Of a stretch of DNA of 64,000 bases, positions 38,401 to 48,189 are shown piece after piece (the stretch's first letter is position 1; each line of letters opens with the position of its first letter). The notes under the pieces are model-generated. The model was given only the letters and a program-made list of their open reading frames with translations. It ran no database searches and was not told where the DNA came from. The position numbers and the translations under genes were made by a program. This DNA is from Moniliophthora roreri. Taxonomy: Eukaryota > Basidiomycota > Agaricomycetes > Agaricales > Marasmiaceae. The stretch is taken from the NCBI GenBank assembly GCA_001466705.2, contig LATX02000100.1, forward strand, positions 310,001 through 374,000, given 5' to 3'.

Positions 38401-41331
38401 TCATACCTGAGATTTCGATTGACTAGTGGTTCCAATACGAGCTGCAGACTTCCTTATGCGTGCCATGAAATCACACTCCATTTCCGAGTCGCCGTTATCG
38501 TCCTCTGAACTCGATATATTGATAACAGGCAGCACTGTCTTCGACTTGGGTATCGCTTTAGGGCCTGTCTTCACGAGATTGGAGCTTCTGGTAGTGGGCG
38601 TAGGTGAGCTAGCCCTCCTGGGCATCCGTGAAGGGTGTTGTACATCTGCTATCGTCTTCCTCACATTTTCGACTGGAGAAACCTTCCGTGGAGACGAATG
38701 TTCCTTTGACTTGCGTGGCGACTTGTTGAGGTCTCGCTCGCCGGATTTCGCGGGTGATCCACCCAAGTCATCTTCAGAGGAGGAAGACAAATCAGAGTTC
38801 TTCCTGCTATTGGCCTTCTTTGGTGACGGAGTATCTGGCGGTCCTGGTTCTGCGTGAAAGTTGTCGATGAATGGATCATCTCGGGGTGGAGAGGGCATCG
38901 GAAATGGTCGTGGTTTCCCTGGCGTTAACATAGTTGAGGTGGAGGTTGACGTTGAAATAGAAGGTTGCGCTTTACCCGCATACGCATCGAGGACTCTGGA
39001 AGTAGAAGGAAGAGAGATAGACTCCTCGAAAGTGTCATCGTCGTACAAGTCTCTGGTGAGCCCAGAATAAGTGGTAACAGGAGCCGCTTTTGCCTTTGCC
39101 TTGTTCTTCTTAACAGCAGCGGAGATAGTCCCAGGCTTGCGGCTGTTGAAGATGGTTTCGAGTCGATTCATGCCAATACTAGTACTGGGCGCCTTCTTGG
39201 ACTTCGTAGTCGTTGTCTTGTTCTGGCCGGCTATAAAACTCCGACCTTTGGTGAGATCTTTCACGATGGGTTCGGTGGGATCCTTGACAACAGGTGAATC
39301 AGTGCCCTTTGCCCGAGGCCTTTCGTCGAAGGCAGACGCGGTTGGAAACCCAGGATCTATGGTGTCGTCCTCCCAAGGAATGTTTGACCTCCGTTTAGCC
39401 AGGTAGTCCTTGGGGCCCATCCACATATCCTCCTCTGATTCGGTTTCTGAATCAGTGAGAACACGCCCTTCAAACATCGCAATGGCTCGAGTCCTTGCGT
39501 CTACTTTCGGTTGCGCGGGCTTCAGCTGAGTCTTCGCGGTGGCTAGCACATTCTCCTTCGCCGCCTTTTTCTTCTTTGTGGGGGAACAAGGCACTTCGGC
39601 AACATTCGCATCCTTTGCCTTTGCCTTCTTCGCTTTCGCAGGCAACTTCTCCTCGGTTGCCTTCTTACCCTTTCCTGCCTTCTTCTCCGCCTTCTTCCTC
39701 AGAACTTCTTCATACTCCTCCAGTATGTTGGGTATCGCATGCGCAACTAGGTCTCCGGGTATCCAGAGTCGCAAGGCCTCGTAAGGATCCTGGGGTTTCG
39801 GATTTCTCTTCTTTTTTGCTCCTGCCTCGACATCAGATCCACCAGAGTCCCCTTCCAGGTAAGCCCATTCATCTTCGTCTGGTGGCCTTCGATCACCGAC
39901 TACACCGCTTGCAGTTAGCTTCACGAGCACAGTGGGAGAGACTTCGAGTCTGTACTCTAGGGTGTTAGATGTAGAGTCGTGTGTGCGAGTGGAGTGAATT
40001 TTGTTAATCAATATAGGGCGGGGTTCACCGTCCGTGTTCAAGTCAACGATGTGATTAGGAGCGAAATATTTCTTAAGGAGATCGTGACTAACAGCAGGTA
40101 GCACGTTACGTGCATCGTGGTCCTGGAGAAGAATGGCACGACGTAGGATTCGCAGAACAACTCCGCGGAAGATAACAGTCCTGAATCGTTTTATGATGAT
40201 GTCCTTGATACCCCACTCGAAGTACTGCTCACATAAGCGAGCCAACTTTGGAAGTGAAGGATCCTTCTGGATCCAGCCGTCACTTCGACCATGGCCCGTC
40301 ATGAGACTATCATAACGATCCAGACGGTCCTTCGACTCACTAGTTATCGGAGTGACATAGGATAGGAGGATATCCATGTCGGGAAATGTGCTCGGAATGT
40401 TGTTTGCTACCGACGGCTTCTTCATGGGAAGACAGCCAGAAGCATTCGTGCGTAGCTCCTTTGCTATATCGGCTCTCCAGCCATGGAGGAATTCTTCCAT
40501 TCGGGCTCGGTCGTGGCCCATGGTGGTGGCAGCGTGATACAAGCTCTTACTGAACCCGGCTTGAGCGAGTCCATATGCAATCTTGACACCACATGATGGG
40601 ATGCCAGTAGTGTCGTAGTCACCTCCAGAGCACAAGGCAATGAAGATGAGGTCGGCGGGTTCGAGATCGGGAAACGCGGGGTGCGGGAGATTGTAGACAA
40701 CGACTGTGGACTTTTCCACCGACCCAGAACCTGCCGCAGAGGGGTGTGTAGATGAATGGTTTCGAATGACTGTGTTCGCGCCAAAAAGAAATGTGTCGAC
40801 ATCATCGGATAGTATCCCATCAATGACTCCGATGCGATTCAAAAAAGCTAATTCAGCTTCCGCTTCTCCCGGTGCCTATACTTGCGTTAGCACAAGCTCA
40901 AACTGAGATAACGCGGTCACGCACCTGCCTATATTCAAATCCAAATGCTTCGATGATAGCCTGCATACCGGTCACCAATGCGTTTTGCTGAGTGGTGTTG
41001 ACCCTCTTTCCGCGCTTGAATTTGGGTCGTAGAGGACCATCAAACACGAATAGAGGTAAGAACCCATGATTTGTGAGCTCAGCGCACCTGAAGAACAGCG
41101 TACGTAGCTGGGGGTTCTCGCCCTCTTTGCCGTACTCCGCGTGAAAAAACCAGATTGAAGCGTCAATTCCTATGCGAAAACCACGATGGGGACCATTGAA
41201 TTTGGTGAGGGACAGCGCAGTAAGAGTAATTATAGATTGTGCTGGTTCAAGAAGCTGTAGACTTAAGAAATGAGTATGCCTTCTGCATTCGAAACGGTGG
41301 AACTCACCGGCCAAAGACCCGCGACACCCAT
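38401..41331 (-). CDS. YEN1: Rad2/XPG-family Holliday junction resolvase, GEN1/Yen1-type
   Basis: Structure-specific nuclease cutting Holliday junctions and flaps late in the cell cycle; about 930 aa. The first exon (41331-41308) encodes MGVAGLWP, the universal XPG start, and splices to LLEPAQSI. The N-domain has GIDASIWFFHAEYG (catalytic Asp) and PLFVFDGPLRPKFKRG. The I-domain has APGEAEAELAFLNRIG and GILSDDVDTFLFGA with the acidic residues in place, then an H2TH-like GYPxGG-type loop (ICLAL-CSGGDYDTTGIPSCG). From about 39800 down the protein is a long basic, Ser/Pro-rich tail with several S/T-P-x-K/R sites (SPTKKKK, TPSPKK, KSPRK, SSPRK). FEN1 and XPG proper lack this combination; the size, GDYDTTGIP loop and chromodomain-region position suggest GEN1/Yen1. 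Exo1 is the main alternative. Confidence 0.82.
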
Positions 41332-41555
41332 CTTCTAGGTGTCCGAGGAGCGTATTCGAATACAATAACGCGTCGAAAACGCCTTATTAAGGTAGCCAGG
41401 TGGCCCAATCGAGTGACGGATGCAGTGACAGAGAGACTGCCAGTGCCAATGCGATAATTGAACGTCACGTGATATTAGGGCGGAGCTTCCAGCCCACTAG
41501 CTCCTCGCAAGCCGTCTTTACTCGCACAGAAGATAAGTCGTTCTGTGTATAGTAA

Positions 41556-41600
41556 AGCCTGGTACCCGGGACGGGGGGAACCGTCGTGCTCGGCTAATTT
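41556..41600 (+). repeat. Left arm of outer inverted repeat
   Basis: Pairs with 43053-43010 on the other strand, with two or three substitutions and one single-base gap. Similarity fades gradually outward. Confidence 0.75.
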
Positions 41601-41872
41601 CAAACTCCGCCCAGAGAGCCTCTTTTCTGTAATTGATCTTATCAGCATGCTTTCCTCCGTACTTGCATTTTTGTGTTCTTTTTCCGCCAACGAAATGTTC
41701 AACAATCACTCAGACGAGGACACGAGCCTAACCTCCAACCAATCGGGCCCTTCTGCGACTGCTTCGTACACACCAGCTCCCCAGCCCATATCCTATCATC
41801 ACCCTTCAACTTATTTCAGCCCGAGCGCGATGCTATTCCGGAACAGAAAGCCCTCGCAGCCTTCTTTCCGAA

Positions 41873-41882
41873 GAATCTGCCA
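41873..41882 (+). repeat. 10 bp direct repeat, left target-site duplication
   Basis: GAATCTGCCA, repeated at 42922-42931. It sits exactly 8 bp outside the perfect arm on each side. Confidence 0.6.
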
Positions 41883-41890
41883 GAGGCCAT

Positions 41891-41952
41891 AGTCGATTAG
41901 TCCACCTCGGAAGGGCCCGAACGCGGACAGCTGTCAAGATAAAGAGAGATAA
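41891..41952 (+). repeat. Left 62 bp terminal inverted repeat
   Basis: Begins AGTCGATTAGTCCACC and ends GAGAGATAA. Exact reverse complement of 42852-42913. Confidence 0.92.
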
Positions 41953-42087
41953 GAAAGACGAGACGTCATTCATGTAAAATTAGATATTAAAACAACAAAT
42001 AATTAAATCACAAATCAGCAATTCTGAAAAATAATTATCGAAAGAGGCAAGAAGGTGGGGAGCGCGTCGGGGGCGAACGCGCTTCTT

Positions 42088-42654
42088 CTATGCTTCCGGA
42101 TCTTCATATTCGTGGTAAGTATCGACTGCCACTTGTCGATTGACCTTCTTGCGGTCTTCTGACTTGTTCGGCTGATCTCCGAGTCCTGCGAAATCCGATC
42201 TCACAGATGCAACTGATGCTGAGGTGCTTGGAGATGATATGGGGAGGGTGTTTGATCGAGAAGGAGGTGGTGTTGCGAGCTGAGAGATTGAAGCACGATT
42301 CCTGGGCGGAGAGGAGGGAACAACTGAGGTATTCACTGATAGCAATCCTGACAACATTGCTGCTTCCTCGGGACTAGCGTGTACTGTCTGCCCAGACTGT
42401 AAAAGATGGTGAAGTTGTTGAATACAGATCCGTGTCTGATTGGCATTGGACGATGGATCTAGATGGGTGTTTTGCGACATATTGGCTGGAGAGTATGGCG
42501 ATTTCGTTCTAAGGAAATCTACAAGGTCTGTATGAGAGTGAGTAAAGATCTTGGGGATGGAAGTACGCGATTGGGCAAAGAGTAGTGTGATTTTCCAACT
42601 TTCAGTGCTAAAGTCTCTTCCTCGGTTCAGCTCTACAACCTTTTCACAGAACAT
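42088..42654 (-). CDS. ORF inside the inner TIR element, unknown Ser/Pro-rich protein
   Basis: 188 codons from ATG at 42654, or 131 codons from the internal ATG at 42481 (MSQNTHLDPSSNANQTR). A TATATA lies at 42678-42683, 24 bp before the first ATG. The N-terminal half has a helical-looking stretch (RICIQQLHHLLQSGQTVHAS, then PEEAAMLSGLLSVN). The second half is a Ser/Thr/Pro-rich linker, and the end is charged (RKKVNRQVAVDTYHEYEDPEA). There is no DDE/D triad, zinc finger or helicase motif, so I cannot call a transposase. It may be captured host sequence, a transposition accessory protein, or chance. An AT-rich stretch follows the stop (41970-42045). Confidence 0.45.
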   Translation of the reverse strand: MFCEKVVELNRGRDFSTESWKITLLFAQSRTSIPKIFTHSHTDLVDFLRTKSPYSPANMSQNTHLDPSSNANQTRICIQQLHHLLQSGQTVHASPEEAAMLSGLLSVNTSVVPSSPPRNRASISQLATPPPSRSNTLPISSPSTSASVASVRSDFAGLGDQPNKSEDRKKVNRQVAVDTYHEYEDPEA

Positions 42655-42851
42655 TGATTTAATTTATCTACTTATGGTATATACAGCGCCGTTTATGGTA
42701 GTGACTCCAAAGAATCTTCTTCGATTGGGGTTTGGGCGGGGAAAGGCGGGATGGCGCGCATAAGCGCTTGGTTAAGTCCAGCGCTTGGAGTTAGCAAACC
42801 GACGAGACTTAGCGGGACTTAGCTGATCAGTCAGGCTACGTCATTCTCCTG

Positions 42852-42913
42852 TTATCTCTCTTTATCTTGACAGCTGTCCGCGTTCGGGCCCTTCCGAGGT
42901 GGACTAATCGACT
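42852..42913 (-). repeat. Right 62 bp terminal inverted repeat
   Basis: Exact reverse complement of 41891-41952. Followed by an 8 bp tip and the second copy of the 10 bp direct repeat. Confidence 0.92.
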
Positions 42914-42921
42914 GTTACCAG

Positions 42922-42931
42922 GAATCTGCCA
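42922..42931 (+). repeat. 10 bp direct repeat, right target-site duplication
   Basis: Second copy of GAATCTGCCA (see 41873-41882). Confidence 0.6.
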
Positions 42932-43009
42932 TACGGTGAACGAACGCCCAACGCGACCTCATGATGCATGACGCAAGAGCGGCATGAGCACGGCAAGCGT
43001 CGGACTGTA

Positions 43010-43053
43010 AAATTAAGCGAGCACGACGGTTCCCCCCTCCCGGGTGCCAGGCT
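43010..43053 (-). repeat. Right arm of outer inverted repeat
   Basis: Reverse-complement match to 41556-41600 with a few differences. Confidence 0.75.
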
Positions 43054-43229
43054 ACAGCCCACACCTGCGTCGTACTCGTCGTTCTGAAACAGAGACCATT
43101 AAAATGTCCATGCCAGTTATTTGAGATTTTAAAGATACATTTAGCCCATATGAATCCCAATTTCATGCCTATGTACCGTTAATGCATATCATACTTCCTA
43201 CAATTATACAACCTTCCAACTTTGGCCTT

Positions 43230-44602
43230 CTACGGATTTTCATCATCACCAGGACCAGGCGTAGGATACGCTGCGGTATCATTGGACAAGTTATTCTCAA
43301 TGCGGCGGATTTCCACAACGGGACCAGGAGTGGACGAGCCGGAATCATCGTCGGCTGGAGGATAAACAGGAGAAGCGTGGCGCGACAACATGAATTCTGG
43401 AGCACGAATGCCTCCCCGACGCAGTCTGGGATTCGGTAGTGAAGAAGGTACAACATGTTCGCCACTCGTAGCTGCATCATCCTGTATGTGTTCGGGATAA
43501 TCTTCCCGAAAGCGCAGGAGCACAGAAAGGCGAGCATCGTCTCCTTCCGAATCTGGATCGTTCCAAGGAAGGCCTTGTTCGACACGGTGGTAGGCAGTGA
43601 CAGCTGGGAAGAATCTGCGTCTGGGGGCGTTACCACCATCCCCACGAGATATGCCTCTGGTAGTCGAAGACGACGCCTCGTCCAAACGACTCATTATAGA
43701 GTCTCGGATGCTCGTACGTCTTCGTGATGTGAAATCGCTGAATTCGGAGCGATTGACTCGAGATGCTCGGCGTATAGATGCTTGCCGGGACAACTGCGAA
43801 CCAGGCACAGTGCGTGAAGAGGAAGAAGTGGGTACAATACGGGCGGGTGACGTCCCGGTAACAAAACTGGGAGCGGATTCCTCCTCCGTAGATGAGATTG
43901 GAATGGGGCTGGACTGTCGAAGGAAGGGTAAAATAGAATTGGAGCCGGTGCCATAGGCGTCGAATAATTCTGCCGAGCTTAATCGTGCACCTTCAACAGA
44001 AACCTGGGGTGGCTCCAACATGGCATTGAACTCGTCCTCATCGTCATCCTGACTGGTTTCGTCGTGGTGAGACGATAAAAAGTCGGACAGTCCGAATCGC
44101 CTCGTGTGTGCTCTTCGGGTTCCTCTTTCCGCAGAAGCCACCCGTGAAGCTGCTATCAGGCTTCGAAGGCTCTTCACAGTCCGTTCGGCAATGATCCTAC
44201 GATCACCTTCAGGTCGGGAACGTCTATCAGCTACTTCCTGCGGGTAGGGTAGGGTAAGCTGGTACTGAGAACTATGGGAGGACCTACAACGCACCTTTAC
44301 CAAACAGTCAATTACCGATGCAGTAAAAGAGTCTCCAATATCCAGATCCTCCACGAAACGGTCATAACTGATCTTCGGATCGCTTTTCTCTAAGCCGGAC
44401 CTAGATATCGCACCGGCGCTGTGTAGGTGTAATAATATACACAACAAGAAACCGGAGCCACACGTGCATTCATTTGAGAAACGGCCAATCACACGAGATG
44501 GAAGATCGCGTAACATACACCAAGCTTTTGAATTTAGTTTTCAAAACTTCGTCGTAATATTCGGGGGTCCTGCGTAGACGATACATGAGATCCAGAGTGG
44601 TC
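43230..44602 (-). CDS. Hypothetical Ser/Arg-rich protein; 5' end uncertain
   Basis: The last exon runs from about 44228 to the stop at 43230-43232. Upstream, canonical introns add an exon with ISRSGLEKSDPKISY and DRFVEDLDIGDSFTASVIDC, and before it one with LMYRLRRTPEYYDEVLKTKF, whose acceptor (CTTTAG) lies at 44603-44608. The first exon must be further up, between about 44650 and 44820; I could not fix it, because the two obvious candidate frames give a stop on splicing. The visible protein has a small structured N-part, a helix (RTVKSLRSLIAASRVAS), an acidic patch and a long SR-rich disordered tail ending PTPGPGDDENP. No known domain. The gene's 3' end lies about 180 bp from the nested TIR elements. 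Confidence 0.6.
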
Positions 44603-44900
44603 CTAAAGTAGCATGCAAGCGCCACACCATTTGCCCATTTTTATCGTGAAAAGAGTGAAATTAGAGATGACGGATAGGGAAAAGGGTATCCTCAGGGAGA
44701 TGGAGGGGGCGACGATGTGATGGTCTTGAGACAAGAGACTCAATTGATTCCTCGCGGCGACGCTGTTGAACATTACATAATTGAGGGAATGTGGCAAATC
44801 ACGTGTATAGGCATAGCCTCACCGACGTTAAATAGGGGCAATGCCAAAAAGGAATCCATTAATCCGCACAGTAAGCTAGCGAGATAGAAACAGAGAGGGT

Positions 44901-46721
44901 CTATGTACTACTATCATCAGGATTGCTACTCGTAGAGCCATTGAGCTTGGGAGCTCGGACTGCTGCGCTTGACGACGGCCGGTCTTTGTTACTCAACAGA
45001 CTCTGGAAGAAGTTCTGCAAAACTTCGTGTTGCGTCTGACCTGTCGGGCTCGGCGACGTAGGAAGAGGTGACGGGGATGAAGGCGGTCTTCCTGAGTTGG
45101 TTTTGACGCCAGGTGGACGACCTGCCTTGCGTGAGTCTGGTACGCTTGGACCATTGACTCCCCCGATCCCACTCTCCATTTCAGAAAGTGCACGCTCAAC
45201 ATTAGGTAGGTTGAAGCTGCTGCTTCCCAGAGGTCCGACGACGCCAGCTGCATTCTCCATGTCTGCAGGATTTCTGAATGCTCCTCTTGGGTCGCGATCG
45301 GCCTTTTTGGAGTTTTCGTCGTAGTTTTTGGCAAGGAACTGCTGCTCTGGTACGGGGTTGTTGAAAGGTGGTAATAGAGGCGGCTGTTAACATGAAGTAA
45401 GCATAATTAAGAGCAAGAATATGGACAACAAATTTGACCTTGCGACCTTGGTCTGATACAAGTGCGCTGAACATTCGTCTCGCACTTGCTCCCTCCCCAT
45501 CTGCAGACTCCAAGTCCTGCTCCCAGGCTTCGCCCCATGCTTTGGGGTCAAAGTCACGCAGTACTGTAATTTTGCCCCAGCTATCCCAGCCTGCCGGAAT
45601 GACCACCCGGTCTCTGTCCAAGGTGTTTGGTTTCTCATTGAATGGAAAAGGATTTCGGACGGGTGCTGGTGCTTCAGTTCCGGCTATGGCAGCAGGAGAT
45701 GGTGCTGGCGGAACAAAGAGAGCATGGAGAGCATATTGTCTGAGAACCTGTAGTGTCGAGGGCTGTTGAGTCGTATAGAACATGGACGCGCCATCTGATA
45801 CGGGAAGATGAAGTCAGAGTGTTGGGAACAGCATTATCGAACCCACACTTTAGGCATATTGTTCGCAGTATCTGCATAACACCATCCGTCCTTTCTTCCC
45901 ATTCACCTCCTTTCCCTTTCACCATGCCGCCCATACCTGAAGTACCCGCGACTAGGTCGTGACCTTCATCTATCAAGTCGGCTTTCGTGCATGCTATGAC
46001 AATCGGTACCCCAGATGAATTATGGGTGAATGAGCCCGTTGACAATGGTAGCACTGTGTTGGACGCGGTAGATGTTGCGGGTATGGGATCTGTTGAAGGT
46101 TCTGTGTAATGCAGCAGATAGTGCATCCCTGCGACAGGAGGTTAGCAATAAAAGATTGTAGCTTAACGACACATACACCGTTCCCGATTCTCTTCTCTGA
46201 CAATATCAAGTTCTCTAGATCCATCTCCTTTAGCCCAATCCTCGACCCATTTCAACCAAGTCTCCAGCTCTTCCACGAATGTCCATGGTCGTGTCCAATC
46301 CAACACTATCATGACGAGAGTATGGGGTAACGATGTTCTCGGTGGTAAGAAGTGAGGCAAAAGCCGTGTATATGTAGGGTCTGAAGAAGGTACTGTGTAC
46401 ACGGATAATCGTGCAAGCATGTCTGTAAAAAGGGATCAGTAGCAGTACTTTTGGAACCTGGACGAATTTACCTTCATCTCCCTCGTCCCTAACGTCTGCA
46501 TAATCATATCCCAAAGCAAAATCAGTCTTTTGATCATCTTTTCCTTCGTCTGAAACCGGTTTCTGTAGCAGAGCTGACGCCAAAGTGGACTTGCCGGTCA
46601 AGGGTTTGCCCAAAATGAGGATTTGTTTTGAGGGTATAGAGCGCGTAGACGAAACGCTGTCGAGAATTGAGGACCAGAGATTTTCTGGAGGGGCCTCGGG
46701 GGTAGCAGGTCGCGAATCCAT
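44901..46721 (-). CDS. Cytoplasmic dynein light intermediate chain (DLIC)
   Basis: Non-catalytic dynein subunit linking the motor to cargo adaptors; about 520 aa. ATG at 46721 (MDSRPATPEAPPENLW) is preferred over an in-frame TTG upstream. The G-like domain has the P-loop ILGKPLTGKSTLASALL, then TDFALGYDYADVRDEGDE and VMIVLDWTRPWTFVEELETW, the DLIC counterparts of switch regions. Next are VPIVIACTKADLIDEG, GASMFYTTQQPSTLQVLRQY, VVIPAGWDSWGKITVLRDFD and the FLAKNYDENSKKADRDPRGA region. The C-terminal tail is disordered and Pro/Ser-rich, with an amphipathic helix (HEVLQNFFQSLLS) like the adaptor-binding helix of animal DLICs. About five introns. Divergent from TIP41 across 178 bp. Confidence 0.9.
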
Positions 46722-46899
46722 TAAAGCTAAAAAAGTACCCAAGTTGTAGCGAGGGTGACGAGAAAGGAAGCTCGGACAGTTTCAAAATTGAAATTCCGAT
46801 TTTCTCTCTTTGTGCTCATCGTCCTACACGGCGAGGATACTCTCTACGACGACGACCACACAGACTATATTACTGTCTTCTCCGTCGTACACGGACGTC

Positions 46900-48021
46900 A
46901 TGGCTGCGGCAGCTGTGGCTCTCCCAGAACATAAACTTTTCGAGTCCCCAAACTCTCGCTCGATCCGTATCGGCGATTGGTACATCACCGCGTCTACCAA
47001 TCCAATCTCGAATCACCAGGAATGTGAAGTTCTCAATGCATTGCTCTCGATACCGCTACCCGAAATGACATTTGGTCGAAACATTTTAACCCTCCATCAT
47101 CGGCGATCGGGATGGAGATATACTTTCAGTGTGGAAGATGCACTGAAAGCAGTAAAATGTGGTGAACTAGAACCTGGGGATGGAGGCGTCAAGGTCAACT
47201 ATGCTGATGCTTGGCTGAAAAGTCGGTAGGTTATTCTATTCTATTTTCGTGTCGCTCCTCGTACTAACGCATTTCTGTGTAGTACCAGTCCTTCATCTCT
47301 GTTGCCGATGCCCGAAACTGTACCTACTAAACCATATGATTGGACCTACACGACGATCTATACAGGGCACACCGAGACCGACTCTCGTTTGGAGGAAGGC
47401 GAGGACGACGATAAATCAACATATACAGCGACTCCATTCATTCCAACATGGCATCCCTCAGATCCGGAAAATCCATCTCAGCAAATACCACTTTCCGAGC
47501 TAACGCGTCCTGATCCTATTCTCTTTTACGCTGAGATACCACTATTTGAAGACGAGCTGCATGATAACGGCTCTTCGGGCCTGCTAGTCAGGATCGTGAG
47601 TGACCCTTTCTCCCGGTTAATCCTTAGAAAGCTTATCCCCTTGGTCAGCGTGTGATGCCGACGTGTATATTCATTCTCGCCCGGTTTACTCTACGAGTTG
47701 ACAACGTCCTCTTCCGGACATTTGATACTCGGATATATCACTCTTTTGCATCCAACCCACCGACAGTAGTCCGTGAGACATGCGGTTGGGAGGCACCGTA
47801 TGACAGAGTCAAAAATGTCAGTACTTCCAAACTATCTCCTGCTCACGTCTGCTGATGATATTTAGCTCTTGCCAAAGCGCGACGACCTAACACCACTCAC
47901 GGACCCTACATTCATTGCAAAGATTCTCTCCGAGCTTCCTAAGGGACTGTCCCAAAAAGACGGAGCTAGAACAGGCTGGAGGGGATTACGAAGGAATTTG
48001 GAGTACACCGTACTTGCCTAA
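46900..48021 (+). CDS. TIP41: TIP41-like regulator of PP2A in TOR signalling
   Basis: Binds the Tap42/alpha4-PP2A module downstream of TORC1; about 310 aa from four exons. Family signatures: GDWYITASTNPISNHQECEV, LPEMTFGRNILTLHH, FSVEDALKAVKC, VNYADAWLKSR, YDWTYTTIYTGH, DPILFYAEIPLFEDELHDNG, then FILARFTLRVDNVLFRTFDT, RIYHSF and LSQKDGARTGWRGLRRNLEY. An in-frame ATG at 46810 would add 30 residues rich in Thr/Ser. I chose 46900 because conservation begins after it and the added part looks like leader, but the longer form cannot be excluded. Ends with GCC TAA at 48019-48021, convergent with TAF12. Confidence 0.9.
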
Positions 48022-48189
48022 ATTGCATTGCTAAAACCTTTGGCACCGAAAACATGTATAGGATTCGCACGAGTCACAGCAATAGGGTTGCATTATATGT
48101 GTAGATAGTAGATGTATCAGGCGAAGTCCATGTCTTGCACAATTCTTACTGTACATTGCATTCGAAAAACAAACGATGGAAAGAGTCCA

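Larger units (their letters stand above)
41883..42921. mobile_element. Inner TIR element with perfect 62 bp arms and one ORF
   Basis: Inverted arms 41891-41952 and 42852-42913 match base for base over 62 bp. Outside each arm is an 8 bp non-matching tip, then the same 10 bp (GAATCTGCCA) in direct orientation at 41873-41882 and 42922-42931, as expected for a target-site duplication. Total about 1.04 kb. A 9-11 bp duplication is known for Mutator-like elements, but no transposase is encoded, so it would be non-autonomous. Identical arms suggest a recent insertion or recent copying. Confidence 0.75.
41556..43053. mobile_element. Outer, diverged inverted-repeat element (probable old DNA transposon remnant)
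   Basis: Bounded by imperfect inverted arms 41556-41600 and 43010-43053. They are about 90% identical over 45 bp; the shared core is a 20-base run reading GGGGGGAACCGTCGTGCTCG and its complement. The inner element lies inside, splitting this one unevenly (about 290 bp left, about 80 bp right). No transposase domain is visible. An open frame at 41545-41892 starts in the left arm and is broken at the inner insertion. Confidence 0.6.

Noticed and set aside
41545..41892. 115-codon forward frame left of the inner TIR element as a host gene
   Set aside because: It starts within the outer repeat arm and is cut by the inner insertion; treated as part of the element remnant.
41873..42931. Reading the inner repeat pair as LTRs of a retrotransposon
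   Set aside because: The 62 bp arms are inverted, not direct, and there is no gag-pol, primer-binding site or polypurine tract.
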